Source: Ditylenchus dipsaci
Lineage: Eukaryota; Nematoda; Chromadorea; Rhabditida; Anguinidae
Direction of reading: 5' to 3'
NCBI GenBank assembly: GCA_004194705.1
Contig: SADC01000016.1
Span: 124,001 to 188,000 of the forward strand
Length of the DNA: 64,000 bases
Under the pieces are notes generated by a model. The model was given only the letters and a program-made list of their open reading frames with translations, ran no database searches and was not told where the DNA came from. Numbering within the stretch: the first letter of the stretch is position 1; every line of letters starts with the position of its first letter. The translations under genes and the position numbers were made by a program. Positions 45,880 through 57,386 of this stretch are shown piece by piece.

Positions 45880-48821
45880 TCATCCGCTTGCTGTGCGACC
45901 GCAGCCTTCTCCTGATAACTGCCGAGTCCGCTGCGTCAACGACCTTTTCAAAAATTCAGGTGGCTCTTGACCTACTCCACGGACAAACTAGAAACAGGCA
46001 GAACAATAACGGAACATATCAGAAAAGAGGAAAAAATATACAAACCTCAACCAGCTTAGCAGCCAATTACAATCATTCGGATCGTACTCATCAAAGAAAC
46101 TAGTAGCTACCCCATTTCTAATCCTGCCTGTTCGGCGATCGGTGGACGTAAGTGACGTCGTCATTTGCAGATCAAAATTAATGACCTAGATGACAAATTA
46201 AGAAACACCAAGATAAAGAATACCCCAAAATGACAACCAGACAAAACCAGACTTTAAACTTTTTTAACCTCTTTCAAGCATTGCATAAACACTTTCATAG
46301 ATATGATTAAAGACCAACAGAAAACAACACAAAGATAAAGTGAGGCCAAGAAAAAGCAAAAAGCTGTTGCTGTCGGGCGACCAAATCCTTTAAAAGTCGC
46401 TTCTGTCCGTTGCCCAAAACCCTACGTGGTCTAAGTCCTTGATGTCCAGCCCGCCGAGCACACACATCAGTGGCCACGAGCACCTTAACTTCATTGTTTC
46501 GGAATTCTCTGAGTGCCTGCTCCCGTAGAGCTTGAGGACGATCGCTAAACACAAACGATCACAAGCTACCAGATCTAAATTAAGGAAATACCCGTTGATT
46601 GTAGTAGCCTTGAATCTTTGCCAGAGAGGTAGAGCGAAATAAGGTCAGCATCCCTTTTAGTTCGAACAAACACCAATGTGCGCTTAAGAGTCGGGTTCTG
46701 AGCTGCAAAGAACAACGATACTGACACATTCAACACACCAGAGACAAATCTTACGATCCTTGGTCTTGGAATCTTCTATTTCCTTTGCAACAGCTCCAAA
46801 AGAGCGTCTTTCTGCCTTCTTTGGCCACTAGCATGAAACGCTGCGCAACTCTGCTATTAGCTGAAACTAGCTTCTTGTTTGAGATCATCACACTGTCCGG
46901 CTTAAGAACTTCAGCAGATAGCTTTCTGAATCAATGACGGAAAAGTGGCACTGAAGAGAAGAGTCTGACGCTGATCCTTCTAAACTTTTGCAATCAGCAT
47001 AATGTAAAGAAAAGCAGATATACACAAGCCCTTAGAACACAAGAAGGAAGAGGTGGCGGCGTAGTGTATTGGTAGCACATCAGCCCGGACAACTGAAGGC
47101 TGCAGGTCCGATTCCTGCCACACCCCTTCTGCCTCTTCCTTCCTTAACTCTTTCTATAGTAAGAATTGGTAAAACGTTTGCCTTAGGAAATCAGGCCATT
47201 CAAGCAGGGCACGCACATCATCCAGAATGTGTCTTGCAGAGATTGTCAGCCTCAATCCAGCACAAAGACTCGAGATTTTTAAGCGAAATCTGGAAATAAT
47301 AAAAATGTAGCTGCATTGCAGTCACTGAAACCAACCAAATTTGACATAATAAAATGCTTTAGTCTACCGGGGGTCGCACAAAGGATATCACAACCGACTT
47401 GAAGTTCTTCAATATTCTGAAGCGCATATTGAATTGACCATAAGATCTTGTGACGAAGACTCCTGTGTCTGGAAATAGAAAAAAGAGAAATTCAAAAAAT
47501 GGAAATGGTATTCAATGGCTCATATTACCACTTGCAAACTTAAGACCCTGCTCATAGACCTGAAGGCATAGCTCTCTGGTCGGCTCAACGATAATCGCAT
47601 GTGGCGATGGCTTTCCAAATCACTGTTTTCTGCGGCACCTGATTTCATGATCTGATTGATCTAGAAAAAGCAGAAGTGAAAAACACGAAATTGTGGCAAA
47701 TAAATATTACAATTGGCAACAAAAACGCTGCAGTCTTCCCGCTACCCGTCTCTGCATGCCCCTTCACATCCCTACCTGCAACAAAGACAGGTATTACAAA
47801 CTTCTCAAAAGCGGAAACTAACCATCCATGATAAATGGAATAGTCATAGCCTGAATCTTTCGTGGACGAATGTACTTGGCACGCTCAACTATATTGAAGA
47901 ACAACTTAGGCTGAAAGCAGCATCTTTCCACGATCTAAAGTAGACATTGATTAAGAGAAAACTGATGGTATTAAAACGGCCTACTCAACGATGGCAGTAG
48001 TTCGATATTGGCTCCACTAACAGTCACCTCTTCGTCATCATCTGCAATTAGGGCGTAGCTCTCAGCGTGATCAGCATCCTCTTTGAAAAGGTCATCTACA
48101 CGTCTGGCAGGAGGAGCGAAATTCCTAGGCGGCCGTCTGCCTTCACTGGTGTCTTGAAAGAATTAATCAACTCAATCGAACAAAGTCGTATTTCTAACCT
48201 TGGAAAACGATTGCCCCCACGGGTGTCTTCATTTGATGAGAACTGATTTCTGTTCTCCGCCACGATTGACATTCGAGCCGCCGAATGAAGAGACTGTTTC
48301 CCAAAAGAGCTACCATAAACCAGACGAAAAGTCTTCGTGTTGATAGATGAACCAAAGCTGCGCCACGAGACCCGATTTCCACCCTGACCACCACGGCTAC
48401 TGAATACACTGCCACCGAAGGATGAAGGTCTCTCCAAATAATCCGAACTGGAATCACCCTACGACCGAAACTCTGAGCAGGCAAAGGAGCATAATTTCCG
48501 CCTTGAGCAGATGAACCAAAGTTTCCACGACCGAAAGATTGCCCAGCATAAGAGGCGTGATTATCTTCTTGAGCAGATGGTACGAAATTTCCTGATCCGA
48601 CTCCGCCACCACGTCCAAAGCTGGCACCAGCACCACGTCCAAAGCCTCTAATACCAGAAGATGGAGGAGCATAATCTTTATTGTCACGTTGAAGAGAGAA
48701 TTGTCACCAAATCATTAGCAGCTAGCCCAGATTGCTTAGGAATAAAGCCCCCGCGACTGATACCACGAAGAGCACCCCTACCAAAACCAAACGATTGCCC
48801 ACCACTGTTTGAATCTTGCAT
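45880..48821 (-). CDS. Vasa/PL10-type DEAD-box RNA helicase, frame-disrupted
   Basis: It starts at ATG 48819-48821 and ends at stop 45880-45882. The N-terminus is Gly/Arg-rich (FGRGAGASFGRGGGVGSGN, YAGQSFGRGNFGSS). Then come VTVSGANIELLPS, HAETGSGKTAAFLLPI (motif I), PTRELCLQVYEQG (Ia), QVGCDILCATPGRLKHFI (Ib), LDEADN (II, readable only by skipping one T near 47251), TLLFSATFPSLIQK (III), RTLVFVRTKRDAD (IV), VKVLVATDVCARGLDIK (V) and RTGRIRNGVATSFFDEYDP (VI), ending EPPEFLKRS. Order and content match ATP-dependent RNA helicases of the Vasa/Belle group, which act in germline granules or translation. Introns are retained, so it is not a retrocopy. At least eight single-base frame changes occur. 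They may be sequencing indels rather than decay. Confidence 0.8.
47050..47128 (+). tRNA. tRNA-like sequence in a helicase intron
   Basis: A box TAGTGTATTGG, anticodon-arm-like TCAGC...ACTGA, and T arm GCAGG-TCCGATT-CCTGC with B box GGTCCGATTCC. The acceptor stem pairs poorly and position 33 is C, so it is probably a pseudo-tRNA or SINE head. If read as a tRNA the loop would give GGA (Ser), which I do not trust. Confidence 0.35.
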
Positions 48822-48894
48822 TTTAATTTTGCGAGAAAGATCTAAAAAACATAGATATGAATTGTATGTTCAAATTGAATGGAAAACAGAGTTG

Positions 48895-48960
48895 AAATCA
48901 GTGGTGTATATTTCGCTCTGGCTTTGCTATGGCTCGGAGCCAGAGCGAGAGCCAAAGCGT
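48895..48960. repeat. GCTCTGGCTTTGC hairpin
   Basis: CGCTCTGGCTTTGCTATGGC pairs with GCCAGAGCGAGAGCCAAAGCG-type text just upstream of the helicase start. It could be a small MITE. Confidence 0.45.
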
Positions 48961-48989
48961 TATGAACAACTAGTTTCACGATAACTTTC

Positions 48990-50060
48990 AAACACACCTT
49001 CCAATCCAGAAAATCAATGTAAAAATGTTAGAATTAGTTACAGAGGGTTTGATATCGCGCCAGCTCTTGTTTTTTAGATGTTTTGCTTACAAAAAGAGTA
49101 CCTTCTGCCATGGAAGGTCCATGATGGAACGCCAAAACGGCATAATGACAAAAAAAATTTCCTTGGCGTTTCGTTTTTCAAGAGCGGCAAAAAACGGGAG
49201 ACGGTCTTTTCATCCCTGTCGACAATAATTATTCGAATATTTAATTCCTCGCACGTTTGAATAATTATTGTCTTGAGAAGAATTTAAATTTCGAAGATGA
49301 CTTTTGAACTTTAAGAGCACTTTTATAAGCGAATCGACCATGCTGAACACGAATCCGGCGTCCAAATCGCGTGTTGGTCTAGTGACGAACAAGTTTCACG
49401 TTTTTGAATAATTATTAGTTTTTTTTTAAACTGTCGCATAACACTCTGAAGACTTCATTTTGTTTAACTTCAAAGCACTTTTTGGTGCAGTTTTAATTTC
49501 TCTTCCAAATGATATGTGGGTTTTGCTGAACAAACGGCTCTATCACATCTAATTTTGCTTATTTAAGTGAAAAAACTTTTTGAAAAAATGACACAATTTT
49601 TTCTTTAGGCAAAAATTCCACATTTAGTTATCATAAACAAGTGAACAATACGTCATTGGAAAGCTTGTTCTCTGCCCTTTCTAACAAGGCATGAAAGTTT
49701 TGCATGTGTATATAAAATGTTAGAGTATCACTTGATTTTCTGAACATACCCAAGTCGCATTTGACACCATTCAGAAATTGGTTGAAATCTTGCGCCAACC
49801 CGACTTTTTTGAAAAACGATTTGCAGATTAGGATTCCCCATGAAATTCTGCACCAGAAGCTGCTGGTCTCACCGGCAGGACTTCCCGTGTTAATCAGTTT
49901 TTTTTAGTTCAGCATGTCTTCTCATTCATTCATTTCGACCTTTCGGTCACTGCTTGACAATTTGGACAGTTTTATAAGGAAATAACATTAAGTGATTCAA
50001 CATCGTTTAGCCCTAAACAACATCGTTTGGGCCTATTTGTTCAAAAACAACTTTACAGGG
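48990..50060. other. No gene recognised
   Basis: Contains a small hairpin at 49217-49276 (GACAATAATTATTCGAA and complement) and a decayed relative of the 13801-14093 MITE. The rest is AT-rich without coding signal. Confidence 0.35.
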
Positions 50061-50139
50061 TGATTCACGAATTTTTTCAAATTGTTAGGCACTGCCATTC
50101 CAAATTTTTGTTTATTCCACCAAATAAGTCTTTTGCTAA

Positions 50140-50430
50140 ATAAGTTTATTAACTACATTATAGCACCATGTTGTAGCGCAGTTCAAGAGCTACAAAACCT
50201 ATGTTACAAAATAGTTTTCTAAAAATCGGAGTGTTGAGATATGGCTTCTTGAAAAAAAATTGATTTTTAAAAAAATGACCGGAATCCAAGTTTTTTTTAA
50301 CTTTTTTCGGGTTTCCGTCATTGTTCAAAGAAATTAACTATTTTCTAAAGGCCATATCTCATACTCAGATTTGCAAAAATTTTCTGTACAATAGGTTTTG
50401 TAGCTCTTGAACTGCGCTACAACTAAGCGC
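50140..50430. repeat. Relative of the 30133-30911 foldback
   Basis: Shares GTTGTAGCGCAGTTCAAGAG and AGAGCTACAA blocks in inverted arrangement, but is much more diverged. No mariner termini were seen. Confidence 0.5.
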
Positions 50431-50627
50431 TGAAATGTTGTTAGAGTGATACAAAATTTAAATTAATGACTGGTTATTTAAACATTTATACTTTCCAGCT
50501 ACCCATTTTGAAAATTTTTTCGACTTTTTACAATTTTCAACGGTTAATCATTATTTTATGCCTTTAGGCACTTAACTCAATCCGAATGTACAAGCTTTCA
50601 AGTGATAATAAATTATTTGGTGGAGTA

Positions 50628-51070
50628 AAGGTACGTTCACATAAAGTGTCGACCCGAGCGTTCTTTTCACGCGGGAAGAGCTGTACTTTTTTTTCTTGAC
50701 CAAAACTTTTTTTCTGTTGGTATCATTTTGTAGCTAAGATTCAGGGCTTCAAAATGAGGTATTGACAAGCCACATCTGAAATGAAAAATTGGGGTAAAAA
50801 TGCTTAGGTCCGCACTCAGGTCGACACTCAGGCCCACACTCTGTGAGTGTCGACCCGAGTGTCGACCTGAGTGCGGACCTAAGCATTTTTACCCCAATTT
50901 TTCATTTCAGATGTGGCTTGTCAATACCTCATTTTGAAGCCCTGAATCTTAGCTACAAAATGATACCAACAGAAAAAAAGTTTTGGTCAAGAAAAAAAGT
51001 ACAGCTCTTCCCGCGTTAAAAACACCCCAAATCTCACACTCAGGTCGACACTCATTGTGAACGTGCCTTA
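50628..51070. mobile_element. Foldback element, word GTGTCGACCTGAGTG
   Basis: Ends AAGGTACGTTCACA and TGTGAACGTGCCTT, with arms complementary to a centre near 50849. Tandem CACTCAGGTCGACACTCAGG lies at the centre and ends. The inner arm (ttttgtagctaagattcagggct) is shared with 61754-61955, 6730-6770 and 30215-30240. Confidence 0.75.
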
Positions 51071-51091
51071 ACGTAAAATTTAGAACGGAAC

Positions 51092-54000
51092 CAGGGATGA
51101 GATTTCGCGTCTAAATAGACTTTATTAGACGCATTTCACGTCTAGATAAAGCCTATTTAGTTTGAATAAGTCTATTTAGACGTACGTCTATTTTAGACGT
51201 AAAGTCTATTTAGACGTAAAAGTCTATTTAGACGTACGTCTATTTTAGACGTGAAGTCTAACGGAAATTTATTTGAATTTAGCTTTTTTATACCACTTTT
51301 TTGTGTTCTTGTTGTTTAAACAAGTCAAAATTATATTATGGCAATCAGCACAAGTAATAAATACTTCTGCTTCACACTTTATTAGTCATGAACAGTGTTT
51401 GCAAATCGTGTGTAACCTAAATAATAGTACTGAAACTGCAAATTTACCCGTGCAGACCCCCAAACCAGAGCTGAGTACCAAATAGTCTAGTGGATATCCA
51501 CTTGAATGTCTTGAAAATTTTTAATTTTATTAAAATTTGAGAAAAACTATTCTATGATACGTGAAATGATGTGGCTTATTTGGTTTGTTATGACCGAAAC
51601 TGTGATTTTACCCACCCGAACTCAAAACCTGATGTAGTAGTTAAAACCTGATGTAGTTCCTGGGTTAGATGGATATCGATCTTGCGTAGAGAGTTGTTTT
51701 TCTTAGCATCTAAATTGCAATTAAACTTATCCCGGTCCGAATGCCCGAGGTAAGTATTCTTTGAATCAGGTGGATTTTCAAGCTATCCATCTGAATAGCT
51801 TAAAAATTTATTTTTTTGAAAAATGAAATATTAACAATTTTTTCTTACTTAAAATTGTTCTTATTGTTAAAACAAGCCAAAATAATGTTATGGCAATCAA
51901 CATAAATAACAAATACTTTCGCTTCACACTTTATTGGCCATTAACTGGATTTTTAAATAATTGTAAAGAAATTGTTTTTGATCATAGATCGAAGCATAAT
52001 TATCGACGATGTCTTTTCACTGGTCAAACGATTCCTAAGGTCTGTTGCAACTAAGCCCAATGAAGAAAACGCCCTTTCGCTAGATGCGCTAGACGCTGGA
52101 ATACACAGTATTTCTCGGGCTACTTTTGACAGGATGGATAGACCTATTCATGATAGACCTATGGGATAGACCTATTTTTGATTTGTTGTTAGTTATGTAG
52201 CATTCAGTAAGCTTCCTACCTTTTCGTTGTCTTTCCAGAATTTTAATGAATCAATGTTAAATCCAGGGGTGGATGAATACTTTTCCAACTCGTCTTCCAA
52301 AACATCAACAACGTCGACAGGGAAATCGATTTGCCTCTGACCAGGTTCTGGAGCTGCAATGTCTCTCATATATTTTTGGGCAAGCATCTTGACTATTCTT
52401 CGTCCCTTAATTATGTTAAGCATTTGTTTTTCAAATCTTCGAAGTATTTAACTTGCTTCACTGAAATTCCACGTCCGCACATAATTCGTCACTTGTGAAA
52501 GCTGATTTTTCACAAGTGGGTCGAGAAACGCGGCTGATAAAGGAGCAATAATTTGCATTTCACTAATTTTTAGATCAAGAGCCTCTAGTCAGCTAGTCCA
52601 AAGCACCCTATTAGTGTGGTATCTCCATATGTTACAACTCCTTGGAAATATTTTTTCAAATTAGCAATGCGTGGAATGATTAAAGAAATAGTGACAGTTT
52701 TATCTCCCTAAAAGTTAGCTATACTCCTGTAGATACAACACTGAGCCATACCTGCAGATCTTTAACAACTTTGTTGATGGTATTCATGATATCACCAAAA
52801 ATAACAAAATCATTTTGGTGGACAATTAGGTCACTTAGTTGTTCCACTAGTTCTGGTGCCAACAACTCAGTTTCTTTTGAATCAACTCAACATTACCGAG
52901 AAAAGCATTCACCATTATTCCATTGGAAATCCACCTAGTGGTAGCAGGTGCCACAAGAGAGTTTTGTAAAGCTGCTCGAAGATTGGAAATGCGTCTAGCG
53001 CTTGTGATAAATGTTCGAAGAGAAGACAGTTTTGAGCCAAATGTATTTAATCGTGCAATTGCTCGTTTACTTAATCTGCTTGCAGCATATGGTGTGACCG
53101 TTCTTTTAGCTATAGTACTTAACATATGGCACCAACATGAATTCTATTTTTCTAAAAACGGCCGCAGTTTATTTCGGCTAAAATCGGCTTACACCGTATA
53201 ACCATTTTAACAAAAAGTAAATTTGGGCACGAATATTTTATACAGCAACATACCCCTCTGCCGAAACGCTAACTTCATGTGTGCTCCTTCATCGGTTATC
53301 ACCGCAATCTTTTTCGGTTCATTTTCATCAAATCCAAATCCTCCCAAATCTTCACAAACTCTGCATATACATTGTCAGCTTCCTTTGTAAAACCTGTTGG
53401 AAAGCTTGAAAAGGACGAAATGAAGTTTCTGAATTTCCAAGTGGTGTCAATAAAGTGAACAGTTATGACGAAAAAATCAACCTAAAGTGCCTTTATAGAA
53501 ACGTTGTTAATAATTCTCTTACTGTTTCTTGCGAAGTGGGACTTTTTCATATGGTCAAATACCATAGGCATTAAATCTTTTTTCACTTTGGCCAAAATAG
53601 TAGCAACATTTTTTGAAAGTGTTGTTCTGTGAGGCAACAGTTGAGAGGCATCATTTACTGTCAGTGAGATCAATCGCATAGCCAAAGAATTAGTTGACTT
53701 ATATGTTGGCCAGATGCGAAAATAATTACAAGACAAAGAAAAACTATGATTATGCTTCGATCTATGATCAAAAACAATTTCTTTACAATTATTTAAAAAT
53801 CCAGTTAATGGCCAATAAAGTGTGAAGCGAAAGTATTTGTTATTTATGTTGATTGCCATAACATTATTTTGGCTTGTTTTAACAATAAGAACAATTTTAA
53901 GTAAGAAAAAATTGTTAATATTTCATTTTTCAAAAAAATAAATTTTTAAGCTATTCAGATGGATAGCTTGAAAATCCACCTGATTCAAAGAATACTTACC

Positions 54001-54805
54001 TCGGGCATTCGGACCGGGATAAGTTTAATTGCAATTTAGATGCTAAGAAAAACAACTCTCTACGCAAGATCGATATCCATCTAACCCAGGAACTACATCA
54101 GGTTTTAACTACTACATCAGGTTTTGAGTTCGGGTGGGTAAAATCACAGTTTCGGTCATAACAAACCAAATAAGCCACATCATTTCACGTATCATAGAAT
54201 AGTTTTTCTCAAATTTTAATAAAATTAAAAATTTTCAAGACATTCAAGTGGATATCCACTAGACTATTTGGTACTCAGCTCTGGTTTGGGGTCTGCACGG
54301 GTAAATTTGCAGTTTCAGTACTATTATTTAGGTTACACACGATTTGCAAACACTGTTCATGACTAATAAAGTGTGAAGCAGAAGTATTTATTACTTGTGC
54401 TGATTGCCATAATATAATTTTGACTTGTTTAAACAACAAGAACACAAAAAAGTGGTATAAAAAAGCTAAATTCAAATAAATTTCCGTTAGACTTCACGTC
54501 TAAATAGACTTTACGTCTAAAATAGACGTACGTCTAAATAGACTTCACGTCTAAATAGACTTCACGTCTAAATAGACTTTACGTCTAAAATAGACGTACG
54601 TCTAAATAGACTTTTACGTCTAAATAGACTTTACGTCTAAAATAGACGTACGTCTAAATAGACTTCACGTCTAAATAGACTTTACGTCTAAAATAGACGT
54701 ACGTCTAAATAGACTTATTCAAACTAAATAGGCTTTATCTAGACGTGAAATGCGTCTAACAAAAAACTAGTTTATATATAAATAGACGCAAAAGCTCATC
54801 CCTGA
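51092..54805 (-). mobile_element. hAT transposon, word GTCTAAATAGAC, with TSD
   Basis: CAGGGATGAG at the left and CTCATCCCTG at the right, with identical 8-bp duplications AACGGAAC (51084-51091 and 54806-54813). Total 3714 bp. Both ends carry arrays of AGACGTACGTCTAAATAGAC-type words (51105-51255 and 54490-54770). The inverted similarity continues inward for about 900-1000 bp on each side (to about 52000 and from about 53745) around a decayed transposase gene. It also contains CCAGGTGG-family units. Confidence 0.92.
51985..53859 (-). pseudogene. hAT transposase, broken
   Basis: Fragments in order on the minus strand: HRTTLSKNVATILAKVKKDL (53.6 kb, family pattern .SR.T......I......K..), HFIDTTWKFRNFISSF, IAVITDEGAHMKLAFRQRG (the (I/V)TD.G.NM..A catalytic block), ATTRWISNGIMVNAFLGNVE (RWxS..M block), and the C-terminal IPASSASSERAFSSLGLVAT and DLRNRLTSEKTSS dimerisation domain (about 52000-52130). 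The order matches hAT transposases of about 600 aa. Several frameshifts and stops break it, so it is not active as read. The last exon lies in the inner part of the left inverted arm. Confidence 0.85.
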
Positions 54806-54853
54806 ACGGAACTACCAAACAATTTGGAAAATTACGTGAATCAGCCTGTATTA

Positions 54854-55540
54854 CAGTCCACGCTCTATTTAACATAATTTAGGAGGACGCCGAAAACCTT
54901 ATGTTGAGTAGAGTTTATGTTAAATAGAGTTATGTTAAGTAGAACTTTTTTCTATTAACCACCTCCAAAATTATGTTATATGGAGTTTTTCCCCGCAAAG
55001 CACTTTATTCTAACTACACCAAATGACTACATCAAATAGTCAGTGGCTAACAACGAAATATTACGACGTTTTCTATTATTTTAATTTTTTTCACGCGTTC
55101 TAGAAGGAAAAGAAATGAAAATTATGAATCACGATCCTAAAAACATGCACTTTTTCTCTTTTAAGACAAAGGAAGGTGAACTTTTGCGACAATATAGAGT
55201 TCATGCTAAATTGAGAAGTGATTTCTCGGCTTGAACCGGGCAAAACTTATGTTAAATGGAGATTTATGTTAAATAGGAATTATGTTGGATAGAGCATCAC
55301 TTTCTTATAATTTAGGTGGGACCAACCAAAACTATTTCAGAGTTACCGTAAATCCTCTAATAGAGCCCCCCTCTCTAATAGAGCCCCCCCCTCGATATTT
55401 GACTAGAGTTTCAGAGTTAGCACCATTTTTGATTGACAATTTCAAGATTTCTCAGGGATTGAAAAATAAAGCCCCCGGGGCTCTATTAGAGGATTTACGG
55501 TATGTTAAACAGAGTCTTGTGTTAAATAGAGCGGCGACTG
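54854..55540. mobile_element. Pogo/Tigger-like element, word TTATGTTAAATAGAG
   Basis: The left end CAGTCCACGCTCTATTTAAC, preceded by TA, pairs with the right end TTAAATAGAGCGGCGACTG. Inside are several TATGTTAAATAGAG copies and an AGGAGGACGCCGAAAACC scaffold phrase. The right flank is CA rather than TA. A CCGTAAATCC MITE (55346-55500) is inserted near the right end. Confidence 0.65.
55346..55500. mobile_element. CCGTAAATCC-ended MITE, word CTCTAATAGAGCCCC
   Basis: TA on both sides. CCGTAAATCCTCTAATAGAG at the left, CTCTATTAGAGGATTTACGG at the right. The interior is shared with 2904-3036. Confidence 0.8.
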
Positions 55541-55671
55541 CATACAAAAAAAACACCCAAAATATTATTGATGTTTTTGAAGTCGAAACCGAAAATTATA
55601 CTTCGCTGTACACAAAACTTTCTCGGTATTAAGAGAAGCGGGCAAGTTGTGTGACTAGGAATTTCCTTGAT

Positions 55672-55740
55672 GCATAGCGCAGTGGATAAGCGTTAGTGGT
55701 TTTGTATCTGAATGTTGCGCAGGTTCGACCCCACTTGAAG
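55672..55740 (+). repeat. tRNA-derived (SINE head) sequence
   Basis: A perfect A box TAGCGCAGTGG and B box GGTTCGACCCC about 50 bp apart, but weak stems. Likely a tRNA-derived SINE head. Confidence 0.45.
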
Positions 55741-55796
55741 GCCAAGAAGTGCCAAGACGACAAAAGCAATAACTTCAAGGTTTACAAGGTTACAAC

Positions 55797-56351
55797 CAGT
55801 GTTTCCAAAAAACAGAAACGGAATGCCACAAACCGAAGCAGAAACCGAAATTCGGTTTTCGGTTTCGGTTTCTGCTTTTGAAACTTTCGGTTTCGGTTTC
55901 GGTTTCTGCTCTTGAAACTTTCGGTTTCGGTTTTCGGTTTCGGTTTTGGAAACTTTCGGTTTCTGCTTTCGGTTTCGGTTTTTGATTTATAATTCTACTT
56001 TTGATTTCTGCTTTTAAAACTGATTTTTTCGTTCGTATACTTCTGCATATCATGTAAATTTTGTTTTTATTTTCGTGGATATTCATGTGGATCAAGACAA
56101 TAGGAAATTTTGACTTCATACCCAAACCGAAAGCACAAACCGAAAGTTTCAAAAGCAGAAACCGAAACCGAAGCCGAAAGTTTTAAAAACCGAAACCGAA
56201 AACCGAAACCGAAAGTTTCATAAGCATAAACCGAAACCGAAAACCGAAAATTTCAAAAGCAGAAGCATTATGCTTCTGCTTCTTTTCGGTTTCTGCTTTC
56301 TGCGGTTATATTTCGGTTTCTGCTTTCCGTTTCGGTTTTTTGGAAACACTG
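55797..56351. mobile_element. hAT-type foldback, word GGTTTCGGTTTT, with TSD
   Basis: CAGTGTTTCCAAAAAACAGA at the left, GGAAACACTG at the right, with identical 8-bp duplications GTTACAAC (55789-55796 and 56352-56359). The arms are arrays of GGTTTCGGTTTCTGCTTTTG. The short centre has no transposase. Confidence 0.93.
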
Positions 56352-56528
56352 GTTACAACCAAAGTTCGTACAATGCTAGTTTAAATGTTCTGACAACCTT
56401 AGAACCTAGCAAGAACTTTACAATTAACATTCTAACAGTCCATTAGCTTTGTACAATCTAGGTAAACCTAGGTAAATTTTCGACACACTTCGACCTTTCT
56501 ACTGAGGTTCGTTGGCCCTAACCTAGCC

Positions 56529-56640
56529 GGAACCATATGAAAATTTTCAGTGTAGGTATAATAGCAGGTAGGGTAGGTCGGAGGGTAGGTAGGCTAGGCA
56601 GGTGTTCAAGTAAGCTGGGTATGTAAGTAGCCAATTAGCA
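56529..56640. repeat. GGTAGGGTAGG stretch, reversed relative of the 41.4-kb minisatellite
   Basis: The phrase gaaccatatgaaaattt then cagtgta precedes GGTAGGGTAGGTCGGAGGG. The same leading phrase precedes ACCCTACC units at 41.4 kb, so the array follows the same border in opposite sense. Confidence 0.5.
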
Positions 56641-57386
56641 GCGGCCTTCGGCGGGGCGCCTTTTCTAGTCCCACCTATTAAATGGCACCTCAAACCTACT
56701 AAGATGTTGTCAAGAAAAACAATGTTTCCACGAGGATCCGAACCTTCGAACTTTGAAAATGACCTACCTTGATCCCCAAGGCAATTCAAATTCATCAAAA
56801 AATTTGAAATAACAAAGATACTTTTCATGACAAAAAATAGTTCCTTATTGGTTTGAAAAAAACGGGGCGAACTAATCGCAGGGCGAACTGACCGCATACC
56901 CGCATTTTCCACCCCCAAAATCGACTTTTTCGCAGAAAAAGATCTTTATGTCTAATAAGCATTTTTGATTCTCTATTGAATGGTATACACTACCATATGT
57001 TACCTTGTTAGTTTTTAACAAAACAAGGCCTAGAATTCAATTTTGGGCCAGCGACAGCTTGGGACAATTCAAATTGAGACAATGACGATTGAGACAAAAT
57101 TATCGATCTTATTCCGTAAATATTTGCCAAAAAGACAACTTGAGTTCAGAAAAGTCCCTGCGCCCCCGAAGTGGTCGCATTGGGTTTGAGAGTTAGAGAG
57201 GCGCGCACTCACTTACCCAAGACATGATTCCGAGAATTACTGTTGATCATAAAATGCATATAAAGTCTATTTTTGCCACGGCCCAAGTTGAAAAGCGGCA
57301 CACCCACATTCTGGAACAAATTATTCTGGCAAAAAGAGATTCTGGCACAAATTCATTCTGGCAAAAATTCGAATGGGCAAAAACTT

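Noticed and set aside
47050..47128. Functional tRNA-Ser(GGA)
   Set aside because: Acceptor stem mismatches and C33 make it unlikely to be functional; kept only as a tRNA-like feature.
55790..56152. 120-codon frame rich in Lys-Pro-Lys-Ala-Glu
   Set aside because: It is the translation of the GGTTTCGGTTTT word array of a hAT-type foldback.
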